A DNA stretch of 64,000 nucleotides from Ferrimonas pelagia. GTDB lineage: Bacteria > Pseudomonadota > Gammaproteobacteria > Enterobacterales > Shewanellaceae. The stretch spans positions 1 to 64,000 of the forward strand of contig NZ_BAABJZ010000097.1 in the NCBI RefSeq assembly GCF_039543565.1, written 5' to 3'. A program made the position numbers and the translations under genes. How positions within the stretch are numbered: position 1 is the first letter of the stretch; the number at the start of each line of letters is the position of its first letter. The notes beneath the pieces were generated by a model. The model was not told the origin of the DNA and did no database searches. It saw only the letters and a list, made by a program, of their open reading frames with translations. Positions 7,880 through 16,407 of this stretch are shown piece by piece.

Positions 7880-8622
7880 TGTCATTTGTTGTGGTGATCC
7901 CGGCGCGTTTTGGCTCCACTCGCTTGCCGGGTAAGCCGTTGGCGGATATTGCCGGTAAGCCAATGATCCAGCATGTGGCGGAGCGTGCGCTGGCCAGCGG
8001 TGCTGATCGTGTGGTGATCGCCACGGATGATAGCCGGGTGGCGGAGGCGTTACCGGCGTCGTTTGAGGTGGTGATGACCTCCGCGGATCATCAAAGTGGT
8101 ACCGAGCGTCTGGCGGAAGTGGTTGAGTTGCTGTCGCTTAGCGACGACACCATCGTGGTCAATGTGCAGGGCGATGAGCCGTTGATCCCACCCGCCAATA
8201 TTCGTCAGGTGGCGGAGAATCTGGCGCAAAGCCCGGCGGGTATGTCGACCTTGGGCGTGGCCATTACCGATGCTGAGGAGATGCACAATCCGAATGCGGT
8301 CAAGGTAGTGTGTGATAAGGACGGCCATGCGCTGTACTTCTCACGTGCCGCGATCCCGTGGGATCGGGACGGGTTTGCCGCCCAGCTGGGGGTCGCTCCC
8401 GGGGCGCTGCGCCATGTGGGGATCTACGGTTACCGTGCCGGCTTTATCCGCCGTTACGTCTCTTGGCCGGTCAGCCCACTGGAAACCATCGAGTGTCTGG
8501 AGCAACTGCGCGTGCTCTATCAGGGCGAGAAAATTCATGTGGCTGAAGCCCATGAAACGCCGGAAGCCGGGGTCGATACGCCGGACGATCTCGAGCGGGT
8601 TCGCCGCGCTCTCATCGATTAA
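7879..8622 (+). CDS. kdsB: 3-deoxy-manno-octulosonate cytidylyltransferase (CMP-KDO synthetase)
   Basis: 247 residues, the typical KdsB length. The nucleotide-binding N-terminus VVIPARFGSTRLPGKPL, the central VNVQGDEPLI motif and the C-terminal VDTPDDLERVR block define the family. It activates KDO with CTP for transfer to lipid A, acting in the cytoplasm just before the inner-core step. It is the last gene of the msbA-lpxK-ycaR-kdsB cluster and ends at a bidirectional terminator. Confidence 0.97.
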   Translation: MSFVVVIPARFGSTRLPGKPLADIAGKPMIQHVAERALASGADRVVIATDDSRVAEALPASFEVVMTSADHQSGTERLAEVVELLSLSDDTIVVNVQGDEPLIPPANIRQVAENLAQSPAGMSTLGVAITDAEEMHNPNAVKVVCDKDGHALYFSRAAIPWDRDGFAAQLGVAPGALRHVGIYGYRAGFIRRYVSWPVSPLETIECLEQLRVLYQGEKIHVAEAHETPEAGVDTPDDLERVRRALID

Positions 8623-8646
8623 GGCCACCTGTTCGCTTGAGTGGGC

Positions 8647-8678
8647 AAAACGGCGCATCCTCGGATGCGCCGTTTTTT
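8647..8678. terminator. Bidirectional terminator between kdsB and rimI
   Basis: A 14-bp perfect inverted repeat (8647-8660 with 8663-8676) whose arms begin with AAAACGG and end with CCGTTTT, so a T-run follows the stem on both strands. Confidence 0.92.
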
Positions 8679-8700
8679 GTTTTTTTGCCCCCAAGCGTGC

Positions 8701-9180
8701 TCAGGCTGGGCAGAAACACCGCATGATCAAGGCGTCTTCCCGCCCTTCGGCGCTGGGGTAGTAGCCCTTACGGCGATCGATCTCGTCGAAGCCAAACGTG
8801 CGATACAGATGCTGGGCTGGGGCGTTGGAGGCGCGGACCTCCAGCAGGATCTGCTCCCACTGCTCCTGCTGTGCCAGAGCCATCATCGCCTGCATCAGTT
8901 GGCGGCCAAACCCTTGGCCATGGTGGGCCGGATCCACCGCGATGTTGATCAGCTCCGCTTCACCGGCGACCACGCGGACAATGACATAGCCCAGAAGTTG
9001 GTCGCCTTGCCAGAGGCCGAGATCGCGATAGAGCCCGCCAAAGTTGCTGGCCATCAGTTTTTGGCTCCAAGGATGGGAATGCGCTAGTTGTTCAATGCGG
9101 AACATGGCGCTGACATCCAGTATCGAAAGGGGACTGATCGCGGCGGGCGGCTGCGAGGCGTGAGTGGGATCCATGTTCAT
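8701..9180 (-). CDS. rimI: Ribosomal protein S18 alanine N-acetyltransferase RimI
   Basis: 159 residues of GNAT fold. The acetyl-CoA loop is HHGQGFGRQLM, preceded by INIAVDPA, and followed by EVRASNAPAQHLYRTFGF and the C-terminal RKGYYP-x5-REDALIMR, which are specific to RimI. It acetylates the N-terminal alanine of S18. The N-terminus is some 10-15 residues longer than in E. coli; two ATG codons (9180 and 9174) are both possible and neither has a strong ribosome site. It lies downstream of a DUF3429 gene on the same strand. Confidence 0.93.
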   Translation of the reverse strand: MNMDPTHASQPPAAISPLSILDVSAMFRIEQLAHSHPWSQKLMASNFGGLYRDLGLWQGDQLLGYVIVRVVAGEAELINIAVDPAHHGQGFGRQLMQAMMALAQQEQWEQILLEVRASNAPAQHLYRTFGFDEIDRRKGYYPSAEGREDALIMRCFCPA

Positions 9181-9286
9181 CGGTTGGCCATTTATGATTA
9201 CGGACGGCGCTTACCACAGGGGCGGCGCCAAGGAGGCGCTGATTGTACGAGTTTTGCCACGGACTGGCGAGTGCTCTTGCTCAGGC

Positions 9287-9697
9287 TCAGGGGCGTGGGA
9301 GCAGCAGCAACAGATGGCACAGCACCACCAAGGTGGTGAGGGCGATGCGCAGGCTGAGATAGCCATCGGGCATGTCCAAGGTGTGCATGTCGTACAGCAA
9401 GATGAACAAATAGGCCGCGCAGAGCAGCCAAAGCGCGGCACTTTCCGGCAACAGCAGGAGCGCGCACCAACCGATGAGGCTGGGCAGCATCGCGACGTAG
9501 GCTTGCATCACATTGGGTTTGCTGAGGACGGCTTGAGACCAGTGCACGCCGCCAAGAAACGACAGTATCAAGGCGCTGTAGAGCAGAAATGCGGTGGTGG
9601 CGGTGTCGGCGGGCAGCACGGCGAGGTAACTGGCCAGCGCAAAGCCGACAAAGGGCAGCAGGCCGAGACAGCTAAGCAGTTTGGCGTGGGTGTGCAT
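9287..9697 (-). CDS. DUF3429 family membrane protein
   Basis: 136 residues starting MHTHAKLLSCLGLLPFVGF, with five hydrophobic helices and the motif LSFLGGVHWSQAVL that is typical of DUF3429 (TMEM69-like) proteins. The function is not known. The frame is open upstream to 9940, but that extension is Pro/Cys/Arg-rich and overlaps the MFS gene's 3' end, so I place the start at the ATG at 9697. Confidence 0.85.
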   Translation of the reverse strand: MHTHAKLLSCLGLLPFVGFALASYLAVLPADTATTAFLLYSALILSFLGGVHWSQAVLSKPNVMQAYVAMLPSLIGWCALLLLPESAALWLLCAAYLFILLYDMHTLDMPDGYLSLRIALTTLVVLCHLLLLLPRP

Positions 9698-9791
9698 CGG
9701 GTTACCTAGAAGAGAGCCACATGCTTGCAGTGTAGTCGGAGGAGCGGGGTAGTTACGCCCGGCGCAGAGGTGGCGTACGGGCGCAGTGGGA

Positions 9792-11003
9792 TCAGGCCAT
9801 GGCGCCTTGCAACCTCGGCACCGGCTTGGCGTTGATGGGCAGATGCAACAGTGCGGCAATCGTGGCAAACAGCACGGTGGCCCACCAGATCGGCTCATAG
9901 CTGCCGGTGTAGTCGTAGATCCGGCCACCGGCCCAGGCACCGAGGAAGCTGCCCACCTGGTGGGTAAAGAACACCAGACCGTATAGGGTCGACAGGTAGC
10001 GGGCGCCGAAGATCTGGCGCACCAGGCCGGAGGTCAGCGGCACGGTGCCGAGCCAGCAGAAGCCGATGGCGGCGCCAAACAGGGTGGCGGTATGCTCATT
10101 GACCGGCAACACCACGAAGGCGCCGATCACGACCGCGCGCAGCAGATAGAGCACCGCCATGACGTGGCGCTTGTCAAAGCGGTCGCCCATCAGGCCCCAG
10201 AAGTAGGAGCCGAAGATATTGAAGATCCCGACGTAAGCCAGCGCCAGTGCCGCAGCAGAGCCGGGCATGCCCTTATCGGCCAGATAGCTGGGCAGATGGG
10301 TGGCGATGAACATCACGTGAAAACCGCAGACAAAGAAACCGGCGTGGATCAGCCAGTAGCCTTTGTGGGCAAAGGCTTCGCGCAGTGCTTCGCTCAAGGT
10401 TTGCTCCGGCACGGCGTGCTGTGCTGCGGCCTGGTCGGCCTTGGCGGTGCGGATAAAGGCGGCGAAGGCGATCATCAGCGCACACAGCAGGGCAAACACC
10501 ATAAAAGCGGTTTGCCAGTCGTAGTGGCTGAGCAGGCTTTGCGCGCCGGGAATGACGGCAAACATGCCGAAGGAGCCGGCGGCGGTGGTCAGGCCGAACG
10601 CCTTGGCGGTGTGCTGGGGCGGTACGGCTTTGGCGACGGCACCGAGTACGATGACGTAGCTGGTACAGGACAGACCTAGCCCGACCAAGGCGCCGAGTGA
10701 CAGGTACATCCACTCTGGCGCGGCGGCGATGGAGGTCAGGTACAGGCCAGCGGCGTAGGCGATCGCCCCGAGGCTGATCACTCGGCGGGCGCCGTAGCGG
10801 TCGGCGGCCATGCCGACAAAGGGCTGAAAGGCACCAAACAACAGGTTTTGCAGGGCAATGGCCAGGCTAAAGAACTCACGGCCGGTATTGAAGGTGTCGC
10901 TAATGGGCATCATGAAGATCCCAAAAGATTGGCGAATGCCCAGGCTCACCACCAGGATGGTAATGCCCATCCAAACCAGCAGCGGAAAACGGAAAATGCT
11001 CAT
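9792..11003 (-). CDS. Major facilitator superfamily transporter
   Basis: 403 residues with 12 hydrophobic segments. The loop between helices 2 and 3 carries GMAADRYGARRV, the MFS signature, and the mirrored one after helix 8 is GLMGDRFDKRHV. The pattern is closest to small-anion/monocarboxylate-type carriers, but the substrate cannot be read from the sequence. The ATG at 11003 overlaps the stop of the upstream small His-rich gene as ATGA, a mark of translational coupling. A longer frame upstream is only the shadow of that gene. Confidence 0.88.
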   Translation of the reverse strand: MSIFRFPLLVWMGITILVVSLGIRQSFGIFMMPISDTFNTGREFFSLAIALQNLLFGAFQPFVGMAADRYGARRVISLGAIAYAAGLYLTSIAAAPEWMYLSLGALVGLGLSCTSYVIVLGAVAKAVPPQHTAKAFGLTTAAGSFGMFAVIPGAQSLLSHYDWQTAFMVFALLCALMIAFAAFIRTAKADQAAAQHAVPEQTLSEALREAFAHKGYWLIHAGFFVCGFHVMFIATHLPSYLADKGMPGSAAALALAYVGIFNIFGSYFWGLMGDRFDKRHVMAVLYLLRAVVIGAFVVLPVNEHTATLFGAAIGFCWLGTVPLTSGLVRQIFGARYLSTLYGLVFFTHQVGSFLGAWAGGRIYDYTGSYEPIWWATVLFATIAALLHLPINAKPVPRLQGAMA

Positions 11004-11314
11004 TGATGGTGTCCCATAGTGTGGTGAGAGGTGTGATCGGTCATATCGGGATCGGCCATGTCGTGTCCGTCGTGGTTGTCCATGCTGTGGCAACCGGCAT
11101 TCACCGCGTCCTGGGCCAATACGTCCAACAGGGGCTGGCAGTGGTGGACCAGGATCAGGCTCAGGATCAGTAGGGCAGCCCAACGCAGTAGCTGAGCCGG
11201 CAAGGATTGTGAGAACACGGCGGACGTCTCGTCAGAAAAAGAGGCGCAAGGGTACCCAGTTGTCGGGTAGGTGCCAAGTGAGGATTGTTCAAAGATGCCA
11301 TGCACTGCACGCAT
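11000..11314 (-). CDS. Small membrane protein with His/Asp/Met-rich tail
   Basis: Up to 104 residues. The first 40 are polar, then one strong membrane helix (LLRWAALLILSLILVHHC), then a short linker and a C-terminal tail with repeated H, D and M (DNHDGHDMADPDMTDH, then TSHHTMGHHQ). Such tails commonly bind transition metals. Its stop overlaps the MFS transporter's ATG by four bases, so the two are almost certainly co-translated. I do not recognise a family. The start is uncertain: the ATG at 11314 has only a weak ribosome site and an ATG five codons... lower down (residue-level alternatives) cannot be excluded. A metal-related accessory role is inference. Confidence 0.6.
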   Translation of the reverse strand: MRAVHGIFEQSSLGTYPTTGYPCASFSDETSAVFSQSLPAQLLRWAALLILSLILVHHCQPLLDVLAQDAVNAGCHSMDNHDGHDMADPDMTDHTSHHTMGHHQ

Positions 11315-11437
11315 AGATCCAGCGGAGCGGGTTATGCACGTAGATCATGCGTTTAATGACAATCTTTCACTGTGCTCATGACCAAGGAGGAGCTAGACTG
11401 CGTAGCAAGATAATTGCGTTCATTTGGAGTGAAGCCC

Positions 11438-12418
11438 ATGTTCAAGGCCCTGATCCTTAACCAAGAAGAGAAGAAGACCATTGCGTCCATCGAGCAGATC
11501 GATGCCAGCCAACTGCCCGAGGGCGAGGTGCTGATCGACGTGGATCACTCTTCGCTGAACTACAAAGATGGTCTGGCGATCACCGGCAAGGGCAAGATCA
11601 TTCGCAACTTCCCGATGGTGCCGGGGATCGATCTGGTCGGAAAGGTGGCACAGTCCGATGACAGCCGTTATCAACCGGGTGACGACGTGGTGTTGACCGG
11701 CTGGGGCGTGGGCGAGAATCATTGGGGCGGCATGGCGCAGCAGGCGCGGCTGCAAGCTGATCATTTGGTACCGCTCGCCGCCGGTTTGACCGGTAAGCAG
11801 GCGATGATGATCGGCACCGCCGGTTTGACCGCCATGTTGTGTGTGCAGGCGCTGCAAGAAGCCGGAGTGACGCCGGATCAGGGCGAAGTGTTGGTGACCG
11901 GCGCTTCCGGTGGCGTGGGCTCGGTGGCGGTGACGCTGCTGGCACAATTGGGCTACACCGTGGCTGCCGTGACGGGTCGCAGCGCCGAAAACGGCGAGAT
12001 GCTTAAAGCCTTGGGGGCCAGTCGTATCGTTGAGCGCAGTGAGTTGGCTGAGCTGGGTCGTCCGCTGGATAAGCAGCGCTGGGCCGGTGCGGTGGATACC
12101 GTCGGTAGCGCCATGCTGGCCAATGTGCTGGCACAAACCCAGTATGACGGCGCCGTGGCGGCGTGTGGCCTGGCGGGCGGGTTTGATCTGCCCACCACGG
12201 TGATGCCGTTTATCCTGCGCAACGTGAAGTTGTTGGGGGTCGATTCGGTGATGTGTCCGTTTGAGAAGCGTCAGCGTGCGTGGCAGCGCTTGGTTGAGCT
12301 CTTGCCCGCCAGCTTCTACGAGCAGGCGTGCAGTGAGATCACGCTGGAGCAGGTACCCGAGTATGCCGAAGCCATTACCCAAGGCCAGGTAACCGGCCGT
12401 GTGGTGATCACGCTCTAA
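11438..12418 (+). CDS. acuI: Acrylyl-CoA reductase/YhdH-family quinone oxidoreductase AcuI
   Basis: 326 residues of medium-chain dehydrogenase fold without structural zinc cysteines. Key blocks are DVDHSSLNYKDGLAITGKG near the N-terminus, VPGIDLVGKV, and the NADPH site VTGASGGVGSVAV. These identify the YhdH/AcuI group, which reduces acryloyl-CoA to propionyl-CoA with NADPH, a step in dimethylsulfoniopropionate or 3-hydroxypropionate metabolism and in acrylate detoxification. The ATG at 11438 has TTTGGAGTG as ribosome site. It is divergent from the MFS/His-rich pair and followed by a terminator. Confidence 0.92.
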   Translation: MFKALILNQEEKKTIASIEQIDASQLPEGEVLIDVDHSSLNYKDGLAITGKGKIIRNFPMVPGIDLVGKVAQSDDSRYQPGDDVVLTGWGVGENHWGGMAQQARLQADHLVPLAAGLTGKQAMMIGTAGLTAMLCVQALQEAGVTPDQGEVLVTGASGGVGSVAVTLLAQLGYTVAAVTGRSAENGEMLKALGASRIVERSELAELGRPLDKQRWAGAVDTVGSAMLANVLAQTQYDGAVAACGLAGGFDLPTTVMPFILRNVKLLGVDSVMCPFEKRQRAWQRLVELLPASFYEQACSEITLEQVPEYAEAITQGQVTGRVVITL

Positions 12419-12457
12419 GCTAACGTCAGGCCATTTGTCGATGGCAAGGTGCAAAAG

Positions 12458-12484
12458 AGGTCAGCCGAGTGCTGGCCTTTTTTA
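12458..12484 (+). terminator. Intrinsic terminator after acuI
   Basis: AGGTCAGC (12458-12465), loop CGAGT, GCTGGCCT (12471-12478; one G-T pair), then a T-run. Confidence 0.88.
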
Positions 12485-12586
12485 TACATGTCCGACCAAT
12501 TTTTCGGCTAAAAAAGCTTGTTAAGTTAAGGGGTAAGGGCGTATTACTGAGGATAGGCAGTCTGGGTTGAAAGGCAGGGAGCGCGG

Positions 12587-13069
12587 ATGCGATTAGCCGA
12601 GTTGATGAGCCATCCTGTGGTGACGGTGGAGATGGACGACCGATTACATCTGGTGAAGGAGATCTTTGACCATACCCGATTTCATCATCTTGTGGTGTTG
12701 GACGAGGGCAAGCTGGCCGGGGTGTTGTCGGATCGGGATCTGTTTAAGGCGATGAGTCCATATCTGGGGACGGCGGCAGAGAGTCGGCGCGACCGTGCGA
12801 CGCTGGACAAGCGGGTGCATCAGATCATGTCACGGCCCGCCATTACCCTTGAGCGATCCGCTACGGTGGCCCACGCCGTTGCTCTGTTTCACCATCACAA
12901 GATCTCCTGCATCCCAGTGGTGGAGCCGGATGGTGGCTTGTGCGGGATCGTCAGTTGGCGCGATCTGCTGCCGGCCTTATTGCAATGTGGCCCCCTTCAG
13001 CGCAACGAAGCGTCGGCACAGGACGACGGGGCGTTGGTTCAAGTGATCGAGTTGAGCGCGACGGATTGA
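12587..13069 (+). CDS. Tandem CBS-domain protein
   Basis: 160 residues made almost entirely of two CBS motifs (about 1-60 and 75-135), each with the usual pattern of a helix, V-rich strands and GIVSWRDL/GVLSDRDL. Such stand-alone pairs bind adenine nucleotides and act as sensors or partner-binding modules. No fused output domain is present. The start has GCAGGGAGCGCGG as ribosome site. Followed by about 100 bases with no gene and then the convergent ABC operon. The target is unknown. Confidence 0.88.
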   Translation: MRLAELMSHPVVTVEMDDRLHLVKEIFDHTRFHHLVVLDEGKLAGVLSDRDLFKAMSPYLGTAAESRRDRATLDKRVHQIMSRPAITLERSATVAHAVALFHHHKISCIPVVEPDGGLCGIVSWRDLLPALLQCGPLQRNEASAQDDGALVQVIELSATD

Positions 13070-13171
13070 GCACGGCGTCGCGTTCAAGCCCAATCGTGCC
13101 CTCTGGCTGCGGATCTCGCAGTGGAACGTCCGCCGCGAAGGTGCTCGCTCTCGATGCTGTGCTGGCGGGTG

Positions 13172-14605
13172 TCAATCACGTTGGCTGAATAGGCGCGTGC
13201 ATAGCCCCGCGATGAGGATGTTGATCAGCGCGGTGATCACGATCAGCGCGAAGGCGACATCAAACTGAAACAGCTCGAACGCACTGTCTACGTAAAAACC
13301 CAAACTGGCTACGCCGAGCATACCGAGCATGGCGGTTTCCCGCACCATGATCTCAAACCGGTAGGTTAGTAGATCTCGCATACCCGGCGCCAGCCGGGGC
13401 ACATATTCATAGGCCCAGCTGGAGGGGTCGGTGCCGGTGTCTCGGCGCAGCGGCAGATCATCGGCCCGCTGGGCCAGCAGATGGGCGATCAGACTGCCAT
13501 TGTGGATCGCCAGTGCCAGGGCGGCGGGCAGCATCGATGGGCCGAAGATCATCAGCAGGATAAAGGCCAATAGCAGCTCCGGCATGGAGCGGCCCACCAG
13601 CAGCGCGGCGCGACCCAACCAAACCGAGCGGGGAAACAAGCGGCGGGTGGCTATGGGCCAGCTGATGCTACACAGCAGCGCACTGAGCAGCAGCGCCATA
13701 AACGCCACCATCAAGGTGCCCCAAATACCGGGCCCAGCCTGCGCCCAGATCTGCTCCAGCCAAAGCCAGAGTGAATGATCTGTGTACTGCAGTTGCGGCC
13801 AGATCTCATCGAGCAAGAAGCGCTTCGCCCACGCTGGCTCAAAATGCACCTGCCAGGGTAGCCACACCAATCCGAGCAGTGCCAGCAGGGGCCAGCTCCA
13901 GCCACGCAGCCACCACTTCTGTGTGCCGATCAAGGCAAAGAACAGCCACAGCAGGGCGCCACCTTGGGCGTAATACCCTTGGCGAAAGGCGGTTTCCAGA
14001 TGAAAGCCCAGGGTTGGCAGGCCGACAAAACCCAGCACGGCGGAGGCGCGCAGGGCACACTCGAAGCGATAACGGGTGTAGCTCACCAACTGCGGCCAGA
14101 CCGGCAGGACCTTGGCGTAGAGCAGGGCCAGCAGGCGCGGCGTGTCGAGCGGCAGGGCGCGAGCAACCGAGCGGGGCGCTTGGCTTAAGATGTCGGAGAA
14201 AACCCGGGCAAAGGTGGCGGCGTAGGGCAGTGCCAGGGCCAGTAGGGCGGTGACGGTGGAGAGGCCGAACACCTGCAAAAACAACAGTGCCCAGAAGATC
14301 TCATGCACGGCCCGCACGGCGGTGCAGCCGACGCGTACTAGGGCAAAGCGATACAGCGGCACCATCGCAGCGCCGAGCGCAGCCCCGAGGGCAATGCCCA
14401 GCACCGCAATGGTGATGGTGGTGCCCAGCGCATTGAGCAGAAACTCGGTGGCGAACAGATCCGGCCACAACATGCCCTGCAGCAGGCGCTGCATCTCGGC
14501 GGCGTAGTCGGTGTTCAGCGTCGTCCAGTCACCGCCAATGATGGCGATGAGTCCCAGAATGAGCAGGGCCAGGGCAAAGCGGTGGCTATCGAGGTGGGCT
14601 AACAC
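13172..14605 (-). CDS. ABC transporter permease with two fused permease halves
   Basis: 477 residues. Two copies of a PhnE-like permease module are joined head to tail: helices and EAA-type loops at about 50-225 (TEFLLNALGTTITIAVLG ... RSVARALPLD) and again at about 295-470 (GIWGTLMVAFMALLLSALL ... PRLAPGMRDLLTYRFE), linked by a Trp-rich stretch. Both halves end with ASxLGFxG or MLGVASLGFYV-like motifs. In most phosphonate-type systems the permease is a homodimer of single modules or two separate genes. The start is GTG, overlapping the ATPase gene by 7 bases. With the ATPase and binding protein it forms a complete importer. Confidence 0.85.
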   Translation of the reverse strand: MLAHLDSHRFALALLILGLIAIIGGDWTTLNTDYAAEMQRLLQGMLWPDLFATEFLLNALGTTITIAVLGIALGAALGAAMVPLYRFALVRVGCTAVRAVHEIFWALLFLQVFGLSTVTALLALALPYAATFARVFSDILSQAPRSVARALPLDTPRLLALLYAKVLPVWPQLVSYTRYRFECALRASAVLGFVGLPTLGFHLETAFRQGYYAQGGALLWLFFALIGTQKWWLRGWSWPLLALLGLVWLPWQVHFEPAWAKRFLLDEIWPQLQYTDHSLWLWLEQIWAQAGPGIWGTLMVAFMALLLSALLCSISWPIATRRLFPRSVWLGRAALLVGRSMPELLLAFILLMIFGPSMLPAALALAIHNGSLIAHLLAQRADDLPLRRDTGTDPSSWAYEYVPRLAPGMRDLLTYRFEIMVRETAMLGMLGVASLGFYVDSAFELFQFDVAFALIVITALINILIAGLCTRLFSQRD

Positions 14606-15294
14606 TGGTAGAGGCGTTCCAGATCGGTGCTGCTGACTTGCTGGCTGGGTTTATCAAACAGGATTGAGCCGGCTTTGAGGCCGATGATGCGGGTGCAACA
14701 GGCCAGCGCTAGTTCGGCATCGTGCAGGGCGACCACAGCGGTGGTATGGGCGTTGAGCACATGAGCCAGTAGCGTCAGGCTTTGCACTGGATCGACCCCC
14801 GTGGTGGGTTCATCGCCTAAAAAGGTGGGACGCTGTTGATAGAGCGCGCGAGCCAGGGCAGTGCGCTGACGCTGGCCACCGGAGAGCTGATGGATCTTGC
14901 TGGTGAGCTTTTCCGTCAGCCGAAGGGGGGTTAAGAGCTCGGTCACTTCATGCTGGCGTCCCGGCCAAGGGCGCAGCAGGTTGGCCAGGTTGTACCACAG
15001 CGGATAGCGACTCAGCCGGCCAGCATAGACGTTGTGATACACCGACAGCGGTTCAATCAGTCCCAGCTGCTGCGGACACCAGGCTACATCTTTGGGACAT
15101 TGTGCATAGAGCACATCCAACAGGGTGGATTTGCCTACCCCAGAGTGGCCCAGCAAGGCGACTTTTTCCCCGGGTAGGATCTCGAGCCGATCGATGGACA
15201 GCACCACTCGGCCGCTTTGCTTGAGGCGCTGCTGGCTTAATGAAAACACCGGCTTAGCCGGTGTTTTTGGGGGGGCGTTGGTCACTGAGATCAA
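14599..15294 (-). CDS. ABC transporter ATP-binding protein (PhnC-like)
   Basis: 231 residues. Walker A is GHSGVGKST (about residue 49), signature LSGGQRQRTALARAL, and a Walker B region FLGDEPTTGVDP. The Q-loop is in WCPQQLGLI. The assigned first codon is TTG overlapping the stop of the binding-protein gene; alternative GTG codons lie at residues 4 and 16. Codons 10-17 coincide with an 11-bp hairpin and a run of seven C, so the true start may lie inside or after that hairpin. It energises the fused permease; the neighbouring PhnD-like protein sets the substrate. Confidence 0.88.
   Translation of the reverse strand: MISVTNAPPKTPAKPVFSLSQQRLKQSGRVVLSIDRLEILPGEKVALLGHSGVGKSTLLDVLYAQCPKDVAWCPQQLGLIEPLSVYHNVYAGRLSRYPLWYNLANLLRPWPGRQHEVTELLTPLRLTEKLTSKIHQLSGGQRQRTALARALYQQRPTFLGDEPTTGVDPVQSLTLLAHVLNAHTTAVVALHDAELALACCTRIIGLKAGSILFDKPSQQVSSTDLERLYQC
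15243..15267 (-). terminator. Terminator-like hairpin at the start of the ATPase gene
   Basis: AAAACACCGGC (15243-15253) and GCCGGTGTTTT (15257-15267) form a perfect 11-bp stem with a TTA loop; T-runs follow the stem on both strands. It lies some 25-50 bases after the stop of the substrate-binding gene. This position suggests partial termination that would leave more binding protein than transporter. Confidence 0.6.
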
Positions 15295-16148
15295 CGCAGC
15301 AAGCCTAGCTCGCGGGCGACATCGGCGACCGGGGTGAAATCGTCGTTATCGGCTTCGATGAACTTTTCCCGTGGGAAAGCGGCGAGGATCACCGGATCGT
15401 CCAGATCCAGCAGCGCCTGCTGCAGTTTATCGGTGAAGCCAGCGCCGAAACGGGCGTCGACGTCGCCGCGAACGGTCCAGTGGTAATCTGGGTAGCCCGG
15501 GGTTTCCCAGATCTTGCTGACTTTGTTTAAGTCGACACTGCCTTCGGCCACGGCGCGGTTCCACACCTTGTAGTTGACGGCGCCCAGTTGATAAACGCCG
15601 GCTTCAACTTGGGTAATGGTGCGGCTATGATCGCCGGAGAAACCGACGCGGCTGAATACCTGCTCGGCCTTCCCCATCGACTGTTCGATAAAGAACTGTG
15701 GCATCAAACGGCCGGAGGTGGAGCCTTTGGAGCCGTAAGTGAAGGTCATGCCCCCCAGAACGGTTTTATCCAGCTCGGTTTGCGGGCCCAACTGGGTATC
15801 CGCATGGGCGATCAGGTAGCTCTTGAAGTTGGGATCCACCGCGCCCTGGGCAATGGCGCGGGAGCCCGGTACCAGCTGACGGGCCTGGACCCCGGAGAGG
15901 CCCCCGAACCAGGCTAAGTGAACCTGATCGTTGCGAAACGCGGTCACCGCCGCCGAGTAGGATTTGACCGGGATGTATTTGACCTCGACGCCCAGCTCGG
16001 CGCTGAGGTAGGTACCAACCTGCTCAAAGCGGGTGCGCAGCTGGGTTTCGTCTTGATCCGGAATGGCGGTAAAGAACAGCGTTTGGGCTTGTACGCCGCT
16101 GATCATGATCAGGGACAGTAGGCAACTGGAGAGGGCGCGTCGCAACAT
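15291..16148 (-). CDS. PhnD-like periplasmic substrate-binding protein (putative selenate/phosphonate type)
   Basis: 285 residues with a signal peptide (MLRRALSSCLLSLIMISGVQA, cut after about residue 21). The mature part opens with FFTAIPDQDETQLRTRFEQV and contains YIPVKSYSAAVTAFRNDQ and LAWFGGLSGVQARQLVPG. This combination resembles the proteins that databases call putative selenate ABC transporter substrate-binding protein, a branch of the PhnD family; the ligand has, to my knowledge, only been proposed. First gene of the operon, overlapping the ATPase gene by four bases. Phosphonate, phosphite or another oxyanion remains possible. Confidence 0.82.
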   Translation of the reverse strand: MLRRALSSCLLSLIMISGVQAQTLFFTAIPDQDETQLRTRFEQVGTYLSAELGVEVKYIPVKSYSAAVTAFRNDQVHLAWFGGLSGVQARQLVPGSRAIAQGAVDPNFKSYLIAHADTQLGPQTELDKTVLGGMTFTYGSKGSTSGRLMPQFFIEQSMGKAEQVFSRVGFSGDHSRTITQVEAGVYQLGAVNYKVWNRAVAEGSVDLNKVSKIWETPGYPDYHWTVRGDVDARFGAGFTDKLQQALLDLDDPVILAAFPREKFIEADNDDFTPVADVARELGLLR

Positions 16149-16407
16149 GATTGAGTCTCACGGAGAATAAAGTGGCGCCAGTTTAAGGGGTTCGTGCGTC
16201 TTTGTCAGGTCAGGTTATATCCTGCAGTGAGATAAATGGTGCTGGTTGGTAATATTTTTTTCAGTTTGTGAGGGAATAGCGGCGGTCCGTCATGTGTTGG
16301 GCAGTATTGTGTGCACGGTCTCTATAAAAGCTGATCAGGATCAATCATTTTGCTGCCAGTATGCCGATACTCGAACAATACGTATGTCGTCATCGAGGAT
16401 GTAGCAG

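Noticed and set aside
11420..12454. 344-codon minus-strand frame over acuI
   Set aside because: Antisense shadow of a conserved dehydrogenase gene; His/Gln/Leu-rich without motifs.
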